Part shown: one piece after another, positions 1-5,875 of the stretch
Numbering within the stretch: position 1 is the first letter of the stretch
Layout of the letters: each line of letters starts with the position of its first letter
Source of the DNA: JABDKJ01 sp039028335
GTDB lineage: Bacteria; Bacteroidota; Bacteroidia; Flavobacteriales_D; JABDKJ01
Assembly (NCBI GenBank): GCA_039028335.1
Contig: JBCCIF010000121.1
Coordinates: 1-8,579, forward strand
DNA length: 8,579 nucleotides
Reading direction: 5' to 3'
Position numbers and translations under genes: made by a program
The notes under the pieces: generated by a model
What the model saw: the letters and a program-made list of their open reading frames with translations, nothing else
What the model was told of the DNA's origin: nothing
Databases searched by the model: none

Positions 1-17
1 CTCAAATGCATGCAGCC

Positions 18-110
18 TCATATCAGGGAAATAAGGGCATCTTCTGTCACAAGCCATTTTTCTCGCAGCACATCAATATGTGCCCGAAGTGATTCTGGTA
101 GAACCTTTCC
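18..110 (-). pseudogene. Possible decayed fragment of a tyrosine recombinase/integrase
   Basis: No intact gene is visible in positions 1-167. On the minus strand a start-less open stretch of about 30 codons reads like protein and contains LPESLRAHI followed by DVLREKW, ending at a TGA (18-20). From memory, this resembles the stretch after the GKG-KDR beta-hairpin of integron-type tyrosine recombinases, where LPESL is followed by a helix. The overlapping frame just upstream (about 108-125) reads KICLRKG, which would fit the preceding strand if a small deletion and frameshift separates the two. No catalytic Arg, His or Tyr region is present. The match is short and could be chance. It lies downstream of gap and has no visible link to it. 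Confidence is low; it may simply be non-coding DNA. Confidence 0.18.
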
Positions 111-167
111 TCAAGCATATCTTTTCCGAAATGAAAAACAGTTCTATATCAAGTTCGAAAAACGCAA

Positions 168-1634
168 TTAATAATAGATCAACCTTCTCACTTTTGCGAT
201 ATACTTAGCCAGTCTCAATACCTGTTTTGTATAACCAAATTCATTGTCGTACCAAACATACATTACAACGCTTCTTCCGTCTTTAGAGACTATTGTGGCA
301 GGACTGTCATAAACACTGCAACAGGTATTGCCAATGATGTCATTCGAGACCAATTCCTCTTCAACACTGTAGCGAATTTGATTGACCAATTCGCCCTGTA
401 GCGCAGCGGTTTTCATGATGTTTTGAACTTCTGTCAAATCTGTCTTTTTATTCAGATTTAAATTCATGATTGCCAATGAGCCATTTGGTGTAGGAACGCG
501 CACTGCATTCGCAGTCAATTTTCCGTCTAGCTGAGGAAGCACTTTAACTGCTGCTTTAGCAGCTCCTGTCTCAGTTATCACCATATTAATTGCAGCAGAA
601 CGACCCCTTCTATGCTTTTTATGCATGTTGTCCAAGAGATTTTGATCGTTTGTATATGCATGAACGGTCTCTATATGTCCACTTACAATTCCAAAGTTTT
701 CGTCAACAACCTTTAAGACGGGAACAATAGCATTTGTTGTGCATGAAGCCGCTGACCAAACATTGGTTTCTTCTAAATCAACTTCTTTGTGATTAACTCC
801 ATATACAATATTGGGCATCTCTTTTCCTGGAGCTGTTAGTAAAGCCTTTGAGGCACCTCTCGCGCTCAGATGCTTACTCATAGCAGCTTGATCCCTGAAA
901 ACTCCAGTGTTGTCAATGACAAGTGCATCTTGAATTCCATGTGCTTCGTAATCTACTTCGCTAGGGTCATTAGCAGTTATGAAATGAATGATTTGTCCAT
1001 TTACACTCATTTCCATTTTTTCTGCATTCACTTCTACCACACCTCTAAAGGGGCCATGCACTGAATCCATTTTGAACAAATCTGCTCTTTTTTGCAATTC
1101 ACTGGCATCTAATTTTCGAACAACAACAGCGCGTAACCGAAGTTGCTGCCCTTTACCTGTCATTGAGATTAATTCTCTCGCGCAGAGTCTTCCTATTCTG
1201 CCGAAACCATAAAGCACGACATCCTTTGGACGAATGTCCGAACTCGATTGATGTCCTATGAAAGCCTCAAGTTTATCGGCTAGAAATGCTTCTTTTGAAT
1301 CGTATTTACCGCCTTCTTTTCTCCATTCCCAATCCAGACGTCCAATATCCAATTTGGACGGAGCCAATTCCATTTTGCACAAAATTTGAGCAATTTCTGA
1401 TGTTTCAGCTATATCTATTGGTTTTTGCACAATTTTACTGGCGTAGTTGTGGAGGTCAAGTACTTCAGAAATTCCAATTTCTGTGAGGGCGTTTCTGAAA
1501 AGCACCAATTCGACTCCTTTATTATACATAAGATCGCCTATGGCAGAAACCAATTTAACAGCGTGTTTTTTCTGATCTACCCATTTGTCTGCTTCTTGTG
1601 TGTAGATCTCTTTTTCTTTGACTTCGAAAGACAT
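168..1634 (-). CDS. gap: Glyceraldehyde-3-phosphate dehydrogenase, long (N-terminally extended) form
   Basis: This 488-residue cytoplasmic enzyme carries out the phosphorylating oxidation of glyceraldehyde-3-phosphate to 1,3-bisphosphoglycerate, or the reverse. The dehydrogenase core starts near residue 138 with the Rossmann motif GFGRIGR (143-149). SVHG follows at 191-194. The catalytic motif SCTTN has the nucleophile at Cys298, and the assisting His325 lies in HAYTNDQ. RVPTPNGS (379-386) and WYDNEFGYT (461-469) complete the signature. Residues 1-137 form an extra N-terminal region absent from the usual enzyme of about 335 residues; this long form is known in Bacteroidota and some gammaproteobacteria, and I do not know the extension's role. 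The Asp that normally binds the NAD ribose is replaced by Arg173-Lys174, and the Leu-Pro pair before His338 is Asn336-Met337. Both changes suggest NADP use. The gene has its own promoter, overlapping the rpoD terminator. The family assignment is secure; cofactor choice is inferred. Confidence 0.96.
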   Translation of the reverse strand: MSFEVKEKEIYTQEADKWVDQKKHAVKLVSAIGDLMYNKGVELVLFRNALTEIGISEVLDLHNYASKIVQKPIDIAETSEIAQILCKMELAPSKLDIGRLDWEWRKEGGKYDSKEAFLADKLEAFIGHQSSSDIRPKDVVLYGFGRIGRLCARELISMTGKGQQLRLRAVVVRKLDASELQKRADLFKMDSVHGPFRGVVEVNAEKMEMSVNGQIIHFITANDPSEVDYEAHGIQDALVIDNTGVFRDQAAMSKHLSARGASKALLTAPGKEMPNIVYGVNHKEVDLEETNVWSAASCTTNAIVPVLKVVDENFGIVSGHIETVHAYTNDQNLLDNMHKKHRRGRSAAINMVITETGAAKAAVKVLPQLDGKLTANAVRVPTPNGSLAIMNLNLNKKTDLTEVQNIMKTAALQGELVNQIRYSVEEELVSNDIIGNTCCSVYDSPATIVSKDGRSVVMYVWYDNEFGYTKQVLRLAKYIAKVRRLIYY

Positions 1635-1656
1635 TTTCTAGATTTAGATTGCGGGG

Positions 1657-1683
1657 CAAAATTAGCACAAAAAAAAGCCGCAA
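1657..1683 (-). promoter_or_regulatory. Probable gap promoter (Bacteroidota sigma-A type)
   Basis: On the minus strand the -7 element TAATTTTG (1657-1664) matches TAnnTTTG perfectly and lies 22 nt upstream of the gap ATG. A TTG at 1681-1683 could serve as the -33 element. The spacing is 16 nt, slightly shorter than the usual 17-23. The predicted 5' UTR is only about 15 nt and has no Shine-Dalgarno sequence, which is common in this phylum. The -33 TTG lies inside the descending arm of the rpoD terminator hairpin. Confidence 0.6.
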
Positions 1684-1699
1684 CATCTCGTTTGCGGCT
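1669..1699 (-). terminator. Intrinsic terminator of rpoD
   Basis: An 8-bp GC-rich stem (core GCCGCAA/TTGCGGC, 1676-1683 with 1692-1699) closes an 8-nt loop. On the minus strand it is followed by eight T residues (complement of 1669-1676). It begins 24 nt after the rpoD stop codon. A T-rich stretch also follows on the plus strand (1699-1708), so it may stop transcripts from both directions, although no plus-strand gene precedes it. Confidence 0.85.
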
Positions 1700-1722
1700 C
1701 TTTTTCTTAAGAATTTATGCTT

Positions 1723-2589
1723 TTAACCTAAATAAGCTTTCAACAATTTACTTCTTGAATGCTGCTTAAGTTTTCTAATCGCTTTTTCTTTGATTTGTCT
1801 CACTCGTTCTCTGGTTAAATCAAACTTCTCACCTATTTCGTCTAAAGTCAATCCGTGATTCATTCCAATTCCAAAAAACAATCGAATGACGTCTCTTTCT
1901 CTTTCAGACAAGGTGCTCAGCGAACGTTCTACTTCATTATGAAGTGACTCGCTCAAAAGTCCTTTATCTGCTTTCGGAGAATCATCATTAATCAAGACAT
2001 CTAGTAAAGAATTGCTATCTCCATCATCAGAGAAAGGAGCATCCATAGATACATGTCTTCCACTTACTTTAAGAGATTGAGCAACTTTTTCTGTAGGTAA
2101 ATCAAGTGCTTGAGCTAATTCTTCTGCTGAAGGAGGTCGCTCAAATTCTTGTTCTAATTTTGAGAAGCATTTGTTGATCTTACTCAATGAACCAACTTGA
2201 TTCAATGGTAATCGCACAATTCTACTCTGTTCTGCCAATGCTTGGAGGATGGACTGTCTAATCCACCATACTGCATAGGAAATAAATTTAAACCCTCTTG
2301 TTTCATCAAATCTTTGGGCAGCCTTAATCAAACCAAGATTTCCTTCGTTGATTAAATCAGGCAGGCTTAGTCCCTGATTTTGGTACTGCTTGGAAACTGA
2401 AACTACGAATCGTAAGTTGGCTCTTGTTAATTTTTCGAGTGCCTCTTGGTCACCTCGCTTGATTCTTTGAGCCAATTCTACTTCTTCTTGCGCACTTATC
2501 AATTCTTCCTTGCTGATCTCTTGCAAATACTTGTCAAGAGATTGGCTTTCCCTATTGGTTATAGATTTGGTGATTTTTAACTGTCTCAT
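1723..2589 (-). CDS. rpoD: Primary (housekeeping) sigma factor, sigma-70 family, Bacteroidota type
   Basis: This 288-residue RNA polymerase sigma subunit directs recognition of housekeeping promoters. Region 1.2 spans about 17-50 (SLDKYLQEI). Region 2 spans about 54-123, with the core-binding and -10 melting helix DLINEGNLGLIKAAQRFD (78-95), then KFISYAVWWIRQSI (101-114). Region 3 spans about 130-208. Region 4 spans about 220-276, with the helix-turn-helix LTLDEIGEKFDLTRERVRQI (247-266). There is no region 1.1, so it is much shorter than E. coli RpoD; this is normal for the Bacteroidota primary sigma factor (also called SigA or RpoD). The N-terminus MRQLKITKSIT fixes the start at 2589. The gene is monocistronic, with a consensus promoter upstream and a strong terminator downstream. 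Naming it primary rather than alternative rests on its full regions 1.2 to 4.2 and characteristic N-terminus. Confidence 0.96.
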   Translation of the reverse strand: MRQLKITKSITNRESQSLDKYLQEISKEELISAQEEVELAQRIKRGDQEALEKLTRANLRFVVSVSKQYQNQGLSLPDLINEGNLGLIKAAQRFDETRGFKFISYAVWWIRQSILQALAEQSRIVRLPLNQVGSLSKINKCFSKLEQEFERPPSAEELAQALDLPTEKVAQSLKVSGRHVSMDAPFSDDGDSNSLLDVLINDDSPKADKGLLSESLHNEVERSLSTLSERERDVIRLFFGIGMNHGLTLDEIGEKFDLTRERVRQIKEKAIRKLKQHSRSKLLKAYLG

Positions 2590-2624
2590 ACAGTAACTAC
2601 AATTTAAATATTCTTAAAACTTCA

Positions 2625-2636
2625 AAAACCGGTTTT
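2625..2636. repeat. 12-bp perfect palindrome in the rpoD leader
   Basis: AAAACCGGTTTT lies between the predicted rpoD promoter and the rpoD start codon, about 36 nt upstream of the ATG. It could be a protein-binding site or a weak leader stem. AT-rich DNA produces such short palindromes by chance, so function is unproven. Confidence 0.35.
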
Positions 2637-2655
2637 GATCGTGTTTTAGAGCCGA

Positions 2656-2686
2656 CAAAAATACAGTTTAATTAAACATGACGCAA
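2656..2686 (-). promoter_or_regulatory. rpoD promoter, full Bacteroidota consensus
   Basis: On the minus strand TTG (2684-2686) is followed after exactly 20 nt by TATTTTTG (2656-2663). This is a perfect match to the TTG-N(17-23)-TAnnTTTG promoter used by the Bacteroidota primary sigma factor. The predicted start site is near 2650, giving a leader of about 60 nt before the rpoD ATG. The housekeeping sigma factor gene would thus be read by its own product. Confidence 0.75.
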
Positions 2687-2738
2687 TACTAAAATTTGAG
2701 TTAAATTTTATAGAGATTTTCATCTTTTTTTAAACGTC

Positions 2739-2763
2739 AAAAAGCTGGCAGTATACTGCCAGC
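2739..2763 (-). terminator. Intrinsic terminator of degP/htrA
   Basis: A perfect 20-bp palindrome (2744-2763; stem GCTGGCAG/CTGCCAGC, loop TATA) is followed on the minus strand by five T residues (complement of 2739-2743). It lies 92 nt past the degP stop codon, an unusually long 3' UTR for this compact region. The strong 8-bp GC-rich stem makes the assignment good; the short T-tract is its only weakness. Confidence 0.8.
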
Positions 2764-2797
2764 CAAGCTATGTGCTTCATTTTCAACGAATATCAAT

Positions 2798-2832
2798 AGA
2801 CTTATTTTCAAGAATAATTGAAAATTGAGTCT
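2798..2832 (-). other. Long stem-loop in the degP 3' UTR
   Basis: Two paired segments stack into one hairpin. AGACT (2798-2802) pairs with AGTCT (2828-2832). After a small internal loop, ATTTTCAA (2804-2811) pairs with TTGAAAAT (2818-2825) around a 6-nt loop. That is 13 base pairs in 35 nt. It sits between the degP stop codon and the terminator. It could protect the mRNA 3' end or belong to a 3'-UTR-derived small RNA. The inner stem is AT-rich, so stability is moderate. Confidence 0.45.
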
Positions 2833-2855
2833 GTAGAAAAACGTCAATATTTGAA

Positions 2856-4292
2856 TCACAAGCCAAAACCGTAGTAGGCTTTTGTACCGTCTGGATATGT
2901 TCCTTCTATTAATACGCCTCCTTCCTTGGCACTCAATAGTTGGTCCACATCTTTGGGCTTTTCAACTCTTTCTTTGTCAATTTTCGTGATGATGAAACCT
3001 TCTCGGATACCGGCTCTTCGAAAGCGTCCTCCTTCATCACGTGATAGTTTTACCCCGTTGGATAAATCTAATTTCTTAAGTGTCTCTTGGGGCACAGCTT
3101 CTAGCCACGCTCCTTCTGACTTTAATCGGTTAGCATCGAAAGTTGCCGCCAAAGTAGTTGACCCTTCGCTGCTTCTCAACGTTACTTTAAAATCTTTTAA
3201 TTCTCTATTTCTTTTTACTAAAACCTCAATCTGATCTCCTGGTCTGAACTGACTTACCTTCTCTTGCAAAGAAGCCACTGAATTGACTAATGTGCCTTCA
3301 ACTTCGAGAATGATGTCTCCTGATTCTATTCCCACTTCTGCCGCAGCCCCACCTGGAGTTAATCCTCTTACAAAAACACCGGAAACGTCATCAACACCTA
3401 AGTCTTCGGCAATTTCTTGGTTCAAATCAGAAATGCTAACACCAATAAAGGCCCTTTGAACCTCTCCATATTCCATCAAATCATTCGCTACTTTTTTTAC
3501 GATGCTTGAAGGCACAGCAAAAGAATAGCCTGAATAAGAACCGGTTCTTGATGCAATGGCTGTATTTATTCCGACAAGGTTTCCATTGGTGTCCACCAAT
3601 GCGCCTCCACTATTTCCAGGATTTACTGCTGCATCTGTTTGAATAAATGATTCTATTGGGAATATTTTTCTATCGGGGTCAACTTCTAAAAGATTGATGT
3701 TTCGACCTTTTGCACTTACTATTCCTGCTGTAACTGTTGAAGTTAAACTAAACGGATTTCCAACGGCCAATACCCATTCTCCAATTTTGAGCTGATCTGA
3801 ATTCCCAAATGGAACAGAAGGAAGATTCTTTTCATTTATTTTCAGAATGGCCAAATCAGTTGCAGGGTCTGTTCCAATTAGCTTAGCATCATAGGATTTA
3901 TTATTGTTTAAAATCACTTTGATCTCATCAGCATCTTCAATCACATGATTATTGGTAACGATATAACCATTGTCTTTAATAATAACCCCTGAACCAGAAC
4001 TTTGAGCGCGTTGATTGGGCATTTGAAACATATCAAACCAGGATTGGGGTTGATCATTCATTTCATATACCGTTTTAATGTGCACAACAGAATTTACTGT
4101 ATTCTCCGCTGCAAGGGTAAAATCCAATGAACCTGTTGAAGAAACAATTTTTGGACTGGTTACAAATTGCACCGGCTCAGAACGCTCTTCAACGCGTATT
4201 TCATTATTGAAAATTTTATTTGATACCCCAACCGCGATAATTCCACCAAAGAGGGCCGCAATAAATATTCCTATTAATCCTTTTCCTTTCAT
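2856..4292 (-). CDS. degP: Do-type periplasmic serine protease/chaperone with two PDZ domains
   Basis: This 478-residue member of the HtrA/DegP-DegQ family (MEROPS S1C) degrades or refolds misfolded envelope proteins. The N-terminus has a hydrophobic segment (about 5-24) with no clear cleavage site, acting as an uncleaved anchor or signal peptide and placing the enzyme in the periplasm. The trypsin-like domain (about 58-270) holds the triad His116 (TNNHVI), Asp146 (TDLAIL) and Ser228 (GNSGG), all intact. PDZ1 covers about 280-372 (FIGV start, GGAAAEVGIESGDIIL core). A more divergent PDZ2 covers about 395-478 (RRAGIREGFIITKID core). The LA loop between the anchor and the His strand is short. 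The gene is divergent from the dapF operon and ends at its own terminator. No good sigma-A promoter match lies upstream, consistent with stress-sigma control but not proof of it. DegP and DegQ cannot be told apart from sequence alone. Confidence 0.93.
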   Translation of the reverse strand: MKGKGLIGIFIAALFGGIIAVGVSNKIFNNEIRVEERSEPVQFVTSPKIVSSTGSLDFTLAAENTVNSVVHIKTVYEMNDQPQSWFDMFQMPNQRAQSSGSGVIIKDNGYIVTNNHVIEDADEIKVILNNNKSYDAKLIGTDPATDLAILKINEKNLPSVPFGNSDQLKIGEWVLAVGNPFSLTSTVTAGIVSAKGRNINLLEVDPDRKIFPIESFIQTDAAVNPGNSGGALVDTNGNLVGINTAIASRTGSYSGYSFAVPSSIVKKVANDLMEYGEVQRAFIGVSISDLNQEIAEDLGVDDVSGVFVRGLTPGGAAAEVGIESGDIILEVEGTLVNSVASLQEKVSQFRPGDQIEVLVKRNRELKDFKVTLRSSEGSTTLAATFDANRLKSEGAWLEAVPQETLKKLDLSNGVKLSRDEGGRFRRAGIREGFIITKIDKERVEKPKDVDQLLSAKEGGVLIEGTYPDGTKAYYGFGL

Positions 4293-4333
4293 AATTCTAA
4301 CAAGATGATTTCAATTTTACACGAACAAAAATC

Positions 4334-4351
4334 GTACCCTTTAATGGGTAC
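4334..4351. promoter_or_regulatory. Inverted repeat upstream of degP, candidate operator or leader hairpin
   Basis: GTACCC (4334-4339) and GGGTAC (4346-4351) form a perfect 6-bp inverted repeat around TTTAAT. The centre is itself almost palindromic, so the whole 18 bp is a palindrome with a single mismatched pair. It lies 42-59 bp upstream of the degP start codon. Its size and spacing suit a dimeric regulator, or a hairpin if the transcript starts upstream of it. The binding protein is unknown. Confidence 0.4.
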
Positions 4352-4395
4352 AGATTGAAAACGTTTAAAAATGCAAAATGATTACATCTGCCGAT

Positions 4396-4411
4396 GTTAA
4401 TTAGTGTTAAT
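4396..4411. repeat. Direct repeat GTTAAT with 10-bp spacing
   Basis: GTTAAT occurs at 4396-4401 and 4406-4411, exactly one helical turn apart, with another copy at 4468-4473. Tandem half-sites at 10-11 bp spacing are typical of OmpR/PhoB-type response-regulator sites. They sit immediately upstream of the weak -33 TTG for dapF. The motif is short and AT-rich, so coincidence is possible. Confidence 0.25.
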
Positions 4412-4413
4412 CC

Positions 4414-4446
4414 TTGCTACAACTGGAAAAAAGATACGAAATTTTG
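4414..4446 (+). promoter_or_regulatory. Candidate promoter of the dapF operon (weak match)
   Basis: TTG (4414-4416) and AAATTTTG (4439-4446) are separated by 22 nt. The -7 element matches TAnnTTTG at all fixed positions except the first. Transcription would begin near 4455, giving a leader of about 140 nt. A second near match, CAATTTTG, starts near 4554 but has no TTG at a suitable distance. No perfect promoter is visible. Confidence 0.28.
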
Positions 4447-4596
4447 TCATGTCACGCCAGACCTTTCGTTAATTGGTTGGTACGACCGGTTTGATGTGCT
4501 TGAAGGATAGATAGTTATCCAACAAATTTTTTTCAGTTAGTGAAATGGGTATGCAATTTTGAATTTGAAGCTGTTTTTTATTCATTCGTAAGCCAA

Positions 4597-5370
4597 ATGC
4601 AAATAAGATTTGAAAAATATCAAGGAACAGGAAATGACTTTATCATTATTGATAATCGTCAAAGGACATTTCCTGTGAGCAATGAACTAATCCAGCAATT
4701 ATGCGATCGAAAGTTTGGTATTGGATCTGATGGATTGATTCTATTCGAAGAAGATGATGCCTCAGATTTTTACATGAATTTTTTCAACCCTGATGCTTCA
4801 AAAAGCTTTTGTGGGAATGGGAGTAGATGTATTGTAAAATATGCAATTCAAAAAGGCATTATAGGCGAATCTTGTGTGTTCAAAGCAATAGATGGATTAC
4901 ATGAAGCAAAACGAAATGACAATTGGATTCACATAAAAATGAATAATGTAAACAGCTATGAGCGAAAAGGATTGGACTATCAAGTCGATACCGGCTCGCC
5001 TCATTATATCAAGATGGTTGAGAATGTAGACATAATAAATATTAATGCGGAAGCTCACAGAATTCGTTATTCGGAAGAATATCAAGAGAAAGGTATAAAC
5101 GTAAATTTTGTTGAACATCAGTTTGATAAAATCAAAATGCGCACCTATGAAAGAGGGGTAGAGGGCGAAACGCTTTCTTGCGGTACTGGAGTTACAGCTA
5201 CAGTTTTGGCAATGGCAATCGAGCATAATTTGGATAGGGACCTAGATGTGAATACCAAAGGAGGACAATTACGTGTTACCTTTGAGCGCAATGAACAAGA
5301 GTTTAAGAATATATGGCTTTGCGGTCCCGCAGAGAAAGTATACGAAGGACAAATAGATGTTGCAAGGTGA
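4597..5370 (+). CDS. dapF: Diaminopimelate epimerase
   Basis: This 257-residue cytoplasmic, cofactor-free enzyme converts LL-diaminopimelate to meso-diaminopimelate. The product is the last intermediate before lysine and the cross-linking residue of peptidoglycan. The family start MQIRFEKYQGTGNDF places the ATG at 4597. The frame is open further upstream to an ATG at 4540, but that adds 19 residues with no family counterpart. The two catalytic cysteines are Cys72 (FCGNGSRC, 71-78) and Cys195 (SCGTG, 194-198). Substrate-binding segments are GIGSDGL (41-47), NPD (64-66), GSPH (133-136) and ERGVEGET (185-192). Both halves of the pseudo-symmetric fold are complete, and the length is normal. It is the first gene of a four-gene operon and overlaps the next gene by 14 nt. 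Confidence 0.95.
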   Translation: MQIRFEKYQGTGNDFIIIDNRQRTFPVSNELIQQLCDRKFGIGSDGLILFEEDDASDFYMNFFNPDASKSFCGNGSRCIVKYAIQKGIIGESCVFKAIDGLHEAKRNDNWIHIKMNNVNSYERKGLDYQVDTGSPHYIKMVENVDIININAEAHRIRYSEEYQEKGINVNFVEHQFDKIKMRTYERGVEGETLSCGTGVTATVLAMAIEHNLDRDLDVNTKGGQLRVTFERNEQEFKNIWLCGPAEKVYEGQIDVAR

Positions 5371-5875
5371 GCGCATAGCACTCAGACAAATGAGGTCTGC
5401 CGATTCGGAAATTCTTCTGCAATGGGAGAATGATCCAAATAATTGGCATTTGAGTCAAACAACACGCGCGTATAGTAAAGCAGATATTGATCAATTTATT
5501 ACCAACACGAAAGATATCTATCTCGATGAACAACTGCGACTCATCATCGAACTTAACGAAGAAGAACGACCCATTGGAACATTGGATATTTTTGAATGTG
5601 ATTTTCACAATAAAAGAGGGGGATTGGGTATTTTAATTGCGGACAAGAAAGATCGAAGAAGAGGATTTGCTTATGAAAGTATTGAAATGGTAAAGATTTA
5701 TGCGAGAGACGTTTTGAAGTTCAATCAGCTATTTGCCAATATTTTAAAAAGCAATGAAGAGAGTCAAGCGCTTTTTGAGAAAGCCGGATTTGTTAAGTGC
5801 GGAGAGAAAAAAGCCTGGGTAAAAATAGCCGAGCGCTATGAAGATGAATGGATGTATCAATTGATATTAGCATGA
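5357..5875 (+). CDS. GNAT-family N-acetyltransferase
   Basis: This 172-residue protein transfers an acetyl group from acetyl-CoA to an amine; the substrate is not known. The acetyl-CoA pyrophosphate loop is visible as R-x-x-G-x-A at Arg100-Ala105 in DRRRGFAYES. It is preceded by the beta-strand LGILIADKK (90-98) and followed by helix ESIEMVKIYARDVL (107-120). The C-terminal GNAT signature is NEESQALFEKAGFVKCG (133-149). The N-terminal LRQMRSADSEILLQWENDP (9-27) resembles the RimJ/RimL/SpeG-like branch. Neither ribosomal protein nor polyamine acetylation can be assigned from this. The ATG at 5357 lies within dapF (14-nt overlap), and the stop overlaps the mltG start as ATGA. Its place between dapF and mltG hints at an envelope-related amine but does not show it. 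Confidence 0.88.
   Translation: MLQGERIALRQMRSADSEILLQWENDPNNWHLSQTTRAYSKADIDQFITNTKDIYLDEQLRLIIELNEEERPIGTLDIFECDFHNKRGGLGILIADKKDRRRGFAYESIEMVKIYARDVLKFNQLFANILKSNEESQALFEKAGFVKCGEKKAWVKIAERYEDEWMYQLILA

Larger units (their letters stand above)
4293..4596. promoter_or_regulatory. Divergent intergenic region between degP and the dapF operon
   Basis: These 304 bp contain no convincing gene. They must hold the promoters for both directions. Near the degP end there is a perfect inverted repeat (4334-4351). In the middle are two GTTAAT repeats one helical turn apart, with a third copy at 4468-4473, and a weak sigma-A-like promoter pointing to dapF. A small hairpin GGATA-N6-TATCC (4505-4520) followed by a T7 run (4527-4533) lies in the presumed dapF leader. 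An in-frame extension of dapF up to 4540 is open but is not expected to be translated. Confidence 0.7.

Noticed and set aside
1425..1769. Plus-strand open frame of 114 codons over the gap 5' end and rpoD 3' end
   Set aside because: It is antisense to two well-supported genes, crosses the rpoD terminator, and its translation is rich in Phe and Leu with no recognisable domain. The other antisense frames in the window were left out for the same reasons.
4505..4533. GGATA-N6-TATCC hairpin followed by a T7 run, looking like a terminator
   Set aside because: The stem is only 5 bp and AT-rich, and no gene on the plus strand ends upstream of it. It might be leader structure for dapF but I cannot support terminator function.
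4540..4596. In-frame upstream ATG extending dapF by 19 residues
   Set aside because: The added residues match nothing in the DapF family, whose proteins begin with the strand that starts at the 4597 Met (QIRFEKYQGTGNDF).
5848..5871. Earlier in-frame ATG for mltG
   Set aside because: It would add eight polar residues before the membrane anchor and overlap the previous gene by 28 nt. The 5872 ATG gives a typical MKK-hydrophobic start and an ATGA overlap.
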